Shown here: positions 1-5,103 of the stretch, one piece after another | How positions within the stretch are numbered: position 1 is the stretch's first letter | Layout: every line of letters begins with the position of its first letter | Source: Porticoccaceae bacterium | GTDB taxonomy: Bacteria; Pseudomonadota; Gammaproteobacteria; Pseudomonadales; Porticoccaceae | Assembly (NCBI GenBank): GCA_017858295.1 | Contig: JAFMBU010000130.1 | Location: forward strand, 1 to 5,103 | Length of the DNA stretch: 5,103 bases | Reading direction: 5' to 3' | Position numbers and translations under genes: made by a program | The notes under the pieces: model-generated | Told to the model about the DNA's origin: nothing | The model's input: only the letters and a program-made list of their open reading frames with translations | The model's database searches: none

Positions 1-49
1 CATATAGGTCAATATTTTAAGGGCGCCTTCATGATGATGATAAAAGCCA

Positions 50-394
50 TTATCGCCCCTCAGCACCAAGCGCCTGCCCACCCACTTCCGCCTTCAACTG
101 CTCAATCTCTTCACGCAACTTAGCGTATTCTGTTTGCTTACGCGCCAAGAACCTCACAGTGATGGCTGCTTTCTCTGCGATTCCTTTCGGGGTGAGTAAG
201 TAGGCGTAACCAAGTTTATTATCACTGCGGCGAAAGTTGCCCAGCTTTACCCAGCCCATATCGATTAGCGCTTTTACAACATAATGAGTTTTACCCAAGC
301 TGACGCCCAACTCCGCGGATAACTCTCGCTGAGACATTTTTGGGTTTTGCTCTAGTAGTTTTAGGGCGTGAAATTCGATTTCTTCGTTGGTCAT
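50..394 (-). CDS. MarR-like EPS-associated winged-helix transcriptional regulator
   Basis: This 114-residue protein has the build of a small winged-helix DNA-binding regulator. A helix-turn-helix spans about residues 21-50 (SQRELSAELGVS followed by the recognition helix KTHYVVKALIDMGWV). A basic wing follows at about 54-71 (FRRSDNK..YAYLLTPKG), and a charged, probably coiled-coil helix at about 83-104 may mediate dimerisation. Length and pattern fit the small MarR-type regulators found beside exopolysaccharide loci in Proteobacteria; I recognise the family from memory, not from a search. It is the last gene in the run and is separated from the upstream transferase by 253 nt holding a candidate promoter and inverted repeat, so it probably has its own transcript. 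The ATG at 394 is the first start after an in-frame TAA, but no good Shine-Dalgarno sequence precedes it. The DNA targets and any ligand are unknown. No clear terminator is visible in bases 1-49. Confidence 0.85.
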   Translation of the reverse strand: MTNEEIEFHALKLLEQNPKMSQRELSAELGVSLGKTHYVVKALIDMGWVKLGNFRRSDNKLGYAYLLTPKGIAEKAAITVRFLARKQTEYAKLREEIEQLKAEVGGQALGAEGR

Positions 395-492
395 AGCTGA
401 TTGTTATGGCTGGTGTATCACAGGTGCATAGAAGACAATTTACGATCGTGCAGGCTACCGCAAGGCGCGTAATGCAACCCCGGGTTCGTTGT

Positions 493-511
493 GCGTTCAC
501 ATATTGAACGC
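493..511. promoter_or_regulatory. Perfect inverted repeat, candidate operator for the MarR-like gene
   Basis: Arms GCGTTCA (493-499) and TGAACGC (505-511) are perfect inverted copies around the 5-nt spacer CATAT. The repeat lies about 100 nt upstream of the regulator's start codon and just downstream of the candidate promoter at 524-551, near +6 to +24 if that promoter is real. MarR-family proteins commonly bind palindromes of this size at their own promoters, so autoregulation is a reasonable inference. It could instead be an RNA stem-loop in the leader. The symmetry is seen directly; the function is not. Confidence 0.4.
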
Positions 512-523
512 TGCGGGAACTTT

Positions 524-551
524 AACATAAACCCGTGGTTTTACAATTCAA
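524..551 (-). promoter_or_regulatory. Candidate sigma-70 promoter for the MarR-like gene
   Basis: On the minus strand a TTGAAT box (546-551) is followed after 16 nt by TATGTT (524-529). Each matches four of six bases of the sigma-70 consensus. The surrounding stretch, about 540-580, is markedly AT-rich compared with the genes. It lies in the only long gap before the regulator gene, so a promoter is expected about here, but the exact boxes are weak. Transcription would begin near 517 and leave a leader of about 120 nt. Confidence 0.3.
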
Positions 552-577
552 AAATCTATTTAAATGTAAATAATTTT

Positions 578-616
578 ACTCGTACCCCTGCCCCCAGAAA
601 CAGAGGTCAAATGAGT
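578..616 (-). terminator. RNA hairpin downstream of the transferase at 648-1754, possible weak terminator
   Basis: Read on the minus strand, ACTC (616-613) and CCTCTG (606-601) can pair with CAGGGG (590-585) and GAGT (581-578). The inner six pairs include one G-U wobble and close a 10-nt loop rich in G; an unpaired internal loop separates the two stems. An AT-rich stretch follows, but it is not a clean run of T. The wobble means the inner stem is fully paired only in minus-strand RNA, the transcribed direction here. It could end the transcript of the upstream transferase, or it may be a dispersed intergenic repeat. Confidence 0.25.
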
Positions 617-647
617 ATTCAATATCAGGGCTATAAAGCCTTTCACT

Positions 648-1754
648 TTAGGCTTGGGCTTGGGTTTGGGCTTCAGTTAGAGGTCGCCCTCGTCCAGTCA
701 GATAAAACACGCCGCCATAGGCCAAGCTCTGGGCTATAAAAACAAACAGCCAGTCATTACTGTCTGCTGGCAGCCAGTTATTGACATAGCCGATCAGTAC
801 CAAGCCCGATGTGGCCATGGAGATTGAAAGGCCCGTGAGTGAGTTGGCCAGCACCTTGGAGCGCAGTCGATTGCGCAGCTGGGAGTGAATACGGTTGTGC
901 AGGTGATCATTGTCTGGGGAAAAAGGCGACCTCCCCTGCAACAGTCTGCGGCTGACGCTGATCACTAGGTCGAGACAGGGGTAGGCCAAAAGGGCCGCCA
1001 TAAAGCCGGCGGAAAACTGGCCAGTTGAAACGCCATAGAGTCCGTAGCCGGCAATAATGGAACCCAGGCCATAACTGCCTGCATCACCAAGAAAAAACCA
1101 ACCTGAAATCAGATTAAAGATCAGAAAGATGGTGCAAGCAAACATCAACACGCCATCTGAGGGTCGCCCATATTCAAGAAAGAATATCGCAAAGCAGACC
1201 GTGGCAATGCCGGGCACTAGGCCGTTCGCGCCATCGGCCATGTTAAATGCGTTGATAAAACCGACATAGAAAATCGTTCCCAAAAGCCAGGCTAACACTG
1301 GTATCGCTAGCATCCAGTCGACAATGGAAATACCGATCTGCTGGGGAATAAAAGTGGGCCAGACCCAAAGAAGTCCACCCAGTACCGCAAACTTTAAAAG
1401 CAGGCGTACTGCTGGCGTCAGAAAATCTGGCTTTATATCTTCAGCCAGACCCAGACAGGTGCAGATAAAGACTACTGACCAAAACCATAATTCGCGTTCC
1501 TCTCGCACCACGCCCGGGGTGTAGTGCGAAAATAATGTCAACCCGCCGAGATAGACAACTACCACCAGAAAAATTGCCAAGCCTCCTAACCTGGAGGACT
1601 CGGTGGTGCTAATTCCGTGCTTGGCGGCGGCATCCCGACCTAAAGCAAAGGAGGATAACAGCGTCATCAGCAAAATAGCACCTACACCAGCGAGACCATA
1701 AGTCACGCTGGCCACAATGCACATCAGCAAAATTTTAATATCGTCCTTAGTCAT
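648..1754 (-). CDS. MraY/WecA-superfamily polyprenyl-phosphate sugar-1-phosphate transferase (copy 1)
   Basis: This 368-residue polytopic inner-membrane protein probably transfers a sugar-1-phosphate (HexNAc type) from a UDP-sugar to undecaprenyl phosphate, the first step in building a lipid-linked repeat unit. Length and about ten hydrophobic segments fit the superfamily. Motifs in order are HGIST..SSRLGG (46-58), EDIKPDF (105-111) at the position of the usual DD motif, the signature NMADGANGL (171-179) with the probable catalytic-site Asp174, FLGDAGSYGLG (221-231), and SPDNDHLHNRIH (279-290) matching the cytoplasmic HxH loop. It is a clear paralogue of the transferase at 2282-3421, with shared motifs throughout. 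The ATG at 1754 is the first possible start after an in-frame stop; only AGG abuts it, so ribosome binding looks weak. The C-terminus ends in a Gln-Ala repeat. The exact sugar cannot be read from the sequence. A 198-nt gap upstream leaves room for a separate promoter. Confidence 0.92.
   Translation of the reverse strand: MTKDDIKILLMCIVASVTYGLAGVGAILLMTLLSSFALGRDAAAKHGISTTESSRLGGLAIFLVVVVYLGGLTLFSHYTPGVVREERELWFWSVVFICTCLGLAEDIKPDFLTPAVRLLLKFAVLGGLLWVWPTFIPQQIGISIVDWMLAIPVLAWLLGTIFYVGFINAFNMADGANGLVPGIATVCFAIFFLEYGRPSDGVLMFACTIFLIFNLISGWFFLGDAGSYGLGSIIAGYGLYGVSTGQFSAGFMAALLAYPCLDLVISVSRRLLQGRSPFSPDNDHLHNRIHSQLRNRLRSKVLANSLTGLSISMATSGLVLIGYVNNWLPADSNDWLFVFIAQSLAYGGVFYLTGRGRPLTEAQTQAQA
651..674 (-). 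repeat. Imperfect hexanucleotide repeat at the 3' end of a transferase gene
   Basis: Four 6-nt units lie directly before the stop codon. On the minus strand they read GAAGCC, CAAACC, CAAGCC, CAAGCC, and encode the C-terminal tail EAQTQAQA. The two last units are identical and the other two differ from them by one base each. Slippage by a whole unit would add or remove a two-residue Gln-Ala step without changing the frame. Confidence 0.75.
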
Positions 1755-1952
1755 CCTGCTTGTTGTCGCCGGATTGAATCGAGAGAAGCGCTATGAGAGC
1801 TATGCTTGGTCATGAGTGTGTCTAAAACGCTCCATTTACTGCCATCTGCAGGGTTGAATAATGCTACAAGTTATTGCGCGAGAACCATAGGTTTTACCTG
1901 AGCCCTTTACTGGATCATCCCGACACTGGTCATGGGGCTGGTGCTGATGTCT
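1755..1952. other. 198-nt non-coding gap, no confident signal
   Basis: This gap separates the small exported-protein gene from the downstream transferase. I see no tRNA, no strong terminator and no convincing -35/-10 pair on the minus strand, although the length would allow a promoter. The only local pattern is the short direct repeat GCTATG at 1790-1795 and 1799-1804, nine bases apart. A short plus-strand reading frame enters here from about 1932 but lacks a ribosome site and overlaps the small gene antisense. Confidence 0.4.
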
Positions 1953-2231
1953 CTACTCTGCTGGATTAAAGGAAGCTGGGGTCAACTCGAGGCCGATAAT
2001 ATCAATAAGAGGGGCGGCTTTTAACCTTGTTTCATTGCCTTTTTCAACAAGGCGTGAAATCACGGCCTGACCCAGAGGACCAACAAGCACTAGATTGGTT
2101 GAGACAGTTAATCCACTTGCAACCTGCTTGCCTTTTGCAACAACAATAATATTTTCAGAGGCCCCTTGAAGCATGCCAATGGGCGTGAGAATAATCGCTG
2201 CTGCTGCGACAATGAGTAGTTTGGGTGACAT
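1953..2231 (-). CDS. Small unrecognised exported or membrane-anchored protein
   Basis: This is a 92-residue protein I do not recognise. Residues 3-4 (PK) form a short basic start, about 5-21 form a strongly hydrophobic segment (LLIVAAAAIILTPIGML), and QGAS-EN at 22-27 resembles a signal-peptidase I site, so a periplasmic product of about 67 residues is likely; a retained membrane anchor is the alternative. The mature part alternates short beta-prone stretches (NIIVVAKG, TNLVLVGPLG) with a Lys/Glu-rich segment (VEKGNETRLK) and has no cysteine after the hydrophobic segment, so it is not a lipoprotein. It begins 50 nt after one transferase, in the same direction, and is followed 198 nt later by the second, so a role in polysaccharide assembly is inferred from position only. 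AAGAG, six bases upstream of the ATG, is a weak ribosome site. Start and frame are plausible but not proven. Confidence 0.65.
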   Translation of the reverse strand: MSPKLLIVAAAAIILTPIGMLQGASENIIVVAKGKQVASGLTVSTNLVLVGPLGQAVISRLVEKGNETRLKAAPLIDIIGLELTPASFNPAE

Positions 2232-2281
2232 AGGCTGCTCTTGAATTTAAAGCTGTTAGTGTACCCTTTATTTATTCAAAG

Positions 2282-3421
2282 TTAAATAACTCTTCCAACC
2301 TGAGATGGGGGTCGGCCGAGTCCCGTCGCATAGTAAATTGCTCCGTAGAGAACCACTTCAGCGATAAAAACCCAAGCCCAGGCATTGCTCGTCACAGGCC
2401 ACCATTGCTGCAGAGAACCCATCAATACCACACCAGACGTCGCCAGAGTTATGCTTAACCCCGTAGCCGAGTTGGCCACTAGTGGCGACTGGAAATATGC
2501 TTGGAATTTTCTGTGCAAGCGATTGTGCAGATGATCATTGTCTGGCGAGAATGGCGATCGACCTTCACCCAGGCGCCGGACAATGCTCACCAGAAAATCA
2601 ATGCAAGGGTAGGCAAAAAGCGCTGCGAGGAACGAGGGCGAAAACACCCCTGCATTATGAAAATATAGGCCATAGAGAGCGAACGCTGTGCCAAGCCCAT
2701 AGGTGCCTGCATCACCCAGAAAAAGGCGGCCGGTAATGACATTGTAAACAAGGAATAAGCCGCAGGCAGACATCAAACTGGCTTCCAATTCCCTGCCACC
2801 GTAAAGATAAAAAATATAGGCTGCGCAAAAGGCAATGCCTGGCATCAACCCGTTGGCGCCATCAGCCATATTGACGGCGTTGATAAAACCAATAAGAAAA
2901 ATGGTTGTCAAAATCCATCCAATAACTGGATAGCTTAAAAGGTAATCGAGCCCTGGTACACCCAGCGCCTGGGGCACGATTTCAGGCCATAGCTGAAGCA
3001 TTCCGGCGAAGATAATTAGTTTTATCGCCAATCGATAACCTGGAGATAAAAAATCCCCTTTGATATCTTCGATCAATCCAAGCAGCGCGCACAGGACAAT
3101 GGCAATAATCCCATAGCGCCTGGAGTCATCATAATAAGAATGCTCATACAGATACGCCTGATTGCTATACAGCATTCCCAGAAACAGCATCGACAGCGTT
3201 AGTATCACCGCCACGCCACCCAGACGTGAGGACTGCACTGTGCTGATGCCGTGTTTATCAGCTAGGTCCACCGCAGTGCGCTGCAGCGCTATCCAGTGAT
3301 AAAAAAGTATTACCACAACCCCAACCATGCCAAATCCAGCGCCAGCCAGCAGCAACATCACTGCTAGTTGGTTAAAGCCTTTATCTGTTTTCAAACGCTG
3401 AATAATCAAACCACCCACCAC
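2282..3421 (-). CDS. MraY/WecA-superfamily polyprenyl-phosphate sugar-1-phosphate transferase (copy 2)
   Basis: This protein of up to 379 residues is a multi-pass inner-membrane enzyme expected to attach a sugar-1-phosphate to undecaprenyl phosphate and so start a surface-polysaccharide repeat unit. Its motifs mirror those of the paralogue at 648-1754: HGIST..SSRLGG (57-69), EDIKGDF (118-124), NMADGANGL (184-192) with Asp187, FLGDAGTYGLG (234-244), SPDNDHLHNRLH (292-303), and a C-terminal TGLGRP. It follows the Wzc-like kinase gene by 43 nt and is probably cotranscribed. The start is uncertain. The frame opens after a TGA at 3427-3425 with GTG at 3421 and GTG at 3418; TTG at 3394 would remove nine residues and align best with the paralogue's N-terminus, and ATG at 3358 is a further option. 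None has a clear Shine-Dalgarno sequence. Whether it uses the same sugar as its paralogue cannot be judged. Confidence 0.92.
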   Translation of the reverse strand: MVGGLIIQRLKTDKGFNQLAVMLLLAGAGFGMVGVVVILFYHWIALQRTAVDLADKHGISTVQSSRLGGVAVILTLSMLFLGMLYSNQAYLYEHSYYDDSRRYGIIAIVLCALLGLIEDIKGDFLSPGYRLAIKLIIFAGMLQLWPEIVPQALGVPGLDYLLSYPVIGWILTTIFLIGFINAVNMADGANGLMPGIAFCAAYIFYLYGGRELEASLMSACGLFLVYNVITGRLFLGDAGTYGLGTAFALYGLYFHNAGVFSPSFLAALFAYPCIDFLVSIVRRLGEGRSPFSPDNDHLHNRLHRKFQAYFQSPLVANSATGLSITLATSGVVLMGSLQQWWPVTSNAWAWVFIAEVVLYGAIYYATGLGRPPSQVGRVI

Positions 3422-3458
3422 ATATCAATAGTGACATTGCAAGGTAAAATTCCAGGCC

Positions 3459-3474
3459 TCAGGCTTAAGCCTGA
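3459..3474. repeat. Perfect 16-bp palindrome across the kinase stop codon
   Basis: TCAGGCTTAAGCCTGA reads the same on both strands and contains the TAA stop of the kinase gene. In RNA it can fold into a six-pair stem (UCAGGC/GCCUGA) with a UUAA loop. A second GCCTG further downstream on the minus strand (3457-3453) could compete as an alternative 3' arm. There is no T-tract, only GGAATTTTACC, so a classical terminator is unlikely. A processing or stability hairpin between kinase and transferase messages is possible. Confidence 0.45.
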
Positions 3475-5103
3475 TTGTCAGATTTATACTCATAGTTGTA
3501 GTAGCCATAATCGTAGTAATAGCCGCCAGCTTTTTTCTCCACAGCATTGAATATTAGGCCTTTAATATCCACTCCATTGAGTTCAAAGCGCTTCACCGCA
3601 CTGGCAACCTGCTTAACAGAACAGACTTCAAAACGGGCTACTAATAAACTGGTGCCAGCATAGGCTCCAACCAAAGCTGGATCGGTTACCGCCAGAATAG
3701 GTGGCGTATCCAGTATCACCAGATCGTAATTACTCGACACCTGCTGAATAAAGTCACTAAACAGGCGCCCCATCAATAATTCCGAAGGGTTGGCAGGCAC
3801 AATACCGCGGGTCAGCAGATGCAATCCCTCAACCGACGTTTCCTGAATCGCCTCTTGCAGCGAACCGGTACCTGACAAAAGCTCGGACAAGCCCCCTTCT
3901 GGCTCGACACCAAAGCGCTTGTGGATGTAGCCTTTACGCATGTCAGTATCAACCAATAACACACGCTTACCATCCTGAGCGGCCAATAGAACCGCTAGGT
4001 TCGAGGTAATAAATGACTTACCAACCCCGGGATTGGCACTACTGATCATAACAACATTATTGGCTGCACCCAACATGGCAAAGTGTAAAGAGGTTCGCAA
4101 ACTGCGTAGCGCCTCAATACTCAGATCTGCCGGAAATCGCGTCGCCAGTAAAAAATCTTCTGCCAACTTACTTTTCACGCCGCCAGTTTGCTTAGATTGC
4201 CGTCGCTTACTGAACTGGGAAAACGTTTTCTCCTGCTCTGAGAGGGGAATAATTGCCTGCAGGTTGAGGCCAATCTCTTCGAAGACTTTAGGATCGGTGA
4301 CGCCAGACCTGAACGCTAACTTAACCATCAGGATCATGACACCCAACATGCCACCCAACAATGAGGCCAGCACCAAGATCAGGGCTTTTTTCGGCGCCAC
4401 GGCACCTGGCATCACTTGCGCTTGGTCGAGGATACGCACGTTGCCCACAGTGCCAGCCTTTACCACTGACAGCTCTTGGCGTTTGTTTTGCAGTGCGATA
4501 TAAATTGCCTGGGTTACCTCAAAATCGCGCATCAGGCGCAAGATAACCTGCTGCGTATCGGGTAGTGAATCTAGCTTTTTAGTTAGATTTTTACGCTGTC
4601 CGAGCAGATTCATTTGCTGCCGTTTAAAGGAAATATAGTTTGGGTGTTGCGGAGTGAAATTTCGAGAAATCTCTGCCTCACTAATAGACATGGTGCTTAT
4701 ATCCGCCTCCAGCTGAACCAGACTTGCCAACGCTGACTGCGTCTCCAGGCTCAAGTCCACTGAAGAGCGTTTTGTTCTATAGGCATGCAGCGCCTCTTCG
4801 GCTACCTCAAGCTCTTGCTTCACACGGGGAATCTGCTGGTCGAGAAACTGAAGGCTTTTTTCTGCCTCTGCCGCCACTCTCTGGATGTTTTGAAAGTAAT
4901 AGTTAGCTGCCACCGAATCTATAGTTTCGGCTATACGCCGCTGACTTGAGCCCTCCATTGACAGCACTATAATACCCGTGTCCTTACCTTTTTCTGAGAC
5001 TCTCAGAGACGATTGCACACCGATGATCGCCTGCTGGCGACTTATTGTAGTGATCTCAAATCGAGTGCCCTTGTGGGCCACCAGCTTAGCTACTTCTATT
5101 TCC
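3465..5103 (-). CDS. Wzc-like polysaccharide co-polymerase / tyrosine autokinase (5' partial)
   Basis: This is the C-terminal part of a bacterial tyrosine kinase that controls chain length and export in Wzy-type capsule/EPS assembly at the inner membrane. The frame stays open to the window edge (EIEVAKL precedes the GTG at 5081), so that GTG is not the real start; relatives run to about 700-750 residues. Counting from the GTG codon: periplasmic Wzz-type coiled coil at about 60-205 with PQHPNY (144-149), the GNVR motif (213-216) and a Pro-containing stretch, second membrane helix at about 232-256, the EX2RX2R oligomerisation motif EALRSLR (323-329), Walker A NPGVGKS (350-356, Lys355), Walker A' VLLVDTD (374-380), Walker B LVILDTPP (454-461, Asp458), and a C-terminal cluster of eight tyrosines (521-532, YYYDYGYYNYEY) for autophosphorylation. 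All key kinase motifs are intact. The first membrane helix and any outer-membrane export partner or phosphatase gene would lie to the right of the window. Confidence 0.95.
   Translation of the reverse strand, partial: EIEVAKLVAHKGTRFEITTISRQQAIIGVQSSLRVSEKGKDTGIIVLSMEGSSQRRIAETIDSVAANYYFQNIQRVAAEAEKSLQFLDQQIPRVKQELEVAEEALHAYRTKRSSVDLSLETQSALASLVQLEADISTMSISEAEISRNFTPQHPNYISFKRQQMNLLGQRKNLTKKLDSLPDTQQVILRLMRDFEVTQAIYIALQNKRQELSVVKAGTVGNVRILDQAQVMPGAVAPKKALILVLASLLGGMLGVMILMVKLAFRSGVTDPKVFEEIGLNLQAIIPLSEQEKTFSQFSKRRQSKQTGGVKSKLAEDFLLATRFPADLSIEALRSLRTSLHFAMLGAANNVVMISSANPGVGKSFITSNLAVLLAAQDGKRVLLVDTDMRKGYIHKRFGVEPEGGLSELLSGTGSLQEAIQETSVEGLHLLTRGIVPANPSELLMGRLFSDFIQQVSSNYDLVILDTPPILAVTDPALVGAYAGTSLLVARFEVCSVKQVASAVKRFELNGVDIKGLIFNAVEKKAGGYYYDYGYYNYEYKSDNQA

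Noticed and set aside
7..12. Minus-strand TTGACC at the left edge, a possible -35 box
   Set aside because: The matching -10 would fall outside the window, so it cannot be evaluated.
29..52. Possible terminator after the regulator gene: a GATAA/TTATC stem and an ATC trinucleotide run
   Set aside because: The GATAA/TTATC stem overlaps the stop codon, is short and AT-rich, and no T-tract follows in the transcribed direction.
611..739. Plus-strand frame starting at the ATG at 611 with AGAGG just upstream
   Set aside because: The spacing looks like a ribosome site, but the frame runs antisense through the 3' end of a well-supported transferase gene. Its product is a translation of the hexanucleotide repeat and membrane-protein antisense, and AGAGG is one arm of the hairpin.
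1808..1937. Two copies of TGGTCATG in the gap before copy 1 of the transferase
   Set aside because: The shared segment is only eight bases with different flanks and uneven spacing, which is likely by chance.
1932..2023. Short plus-strand frame with a hydrophobic start (MGLVLMSLLCW...), about 30 residues
   Set aside because: It has no ribosome site or promoter and most of it is antisense to the small exported-protein gene, which has better coding character.
3517..3536. Tyrosine-rich kinase C-terminus as a novel feature
   Set aside because: A C-terminal tyrosine cluster is standard for Wzc-type bacterial tyrosine kinases, so it supports the annotation but is not new.
4033..4503. 156-residue plus-strand open frame
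   Set aside because: It lies wholly antisense to the kinase gene, whose motifs are intact across the same bases. The product has no recognisable domain.

Overview
The window looks like part of an exopolysaccharide/capsule (Wzy-type) biosynthesis locus. The likely source is a gammaproteobacterium, possibly marine. This rests on three things: a single-chain Wzc-type tyrosine kinase, which is the proteobacterial arrangement; a small MarR-like regulator of the kind associated with EPS loci; and a moderate, near-balanced base composition. The taxonomic call is inference. All five supportable genes lie on the minus strand, so transcription runs from the right edge (5103) towards position 1.

Layout in transcription order: (1) 5103-3465, the C-terminal three quarters or so of a Wzc-like polysaccharide co-polymerase/tyrosine autokinase, whose 5' end lies outside the window; (2) 3421-2282, a polytopic polyprenyl-phosphate sugar-1-phosphate transferase of the MraY/WecA superfamily; (3) 2231-1953, a small unrecognised protein with an N-terminal signal sequence or membrane anchor; (4) 1754-648, a second, clearly paralogous MraY/WecA-like transferase; (5) 394-50, a winged-helix MarR-like EPS-associated regulator. 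The first three genes are closely spaced (43 and 50 nt) and probably cotranscribed. A 198-nt gap precedes gene 4. A 253-nt gap precedes gene 5 and holds an RNA hairpin candidate, an AT-rich promoter candidate and a perfect inverted repeat that could be an operator.

Working model: the transferases load the first sugar-phosphate onto undecaprenyl phosphate at the inner membrane, starting the repeat unit. The Wzc-like protein controls polymerisation and export through cycling phosphorylation of its C-terminal tyrosine cluster. The MarR-like protein may regulate the locus or itself.

The points most worth a second look are the duplicated initiating transferase with a small exported protein between the copies, the altered acidic motifs shared by both transferases, and the palindrome upstream of the regulator. 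I see no phage, insertion sequence, CRISPR array, tRNA or rRNA, and no clearly new system beyond this arrangement.
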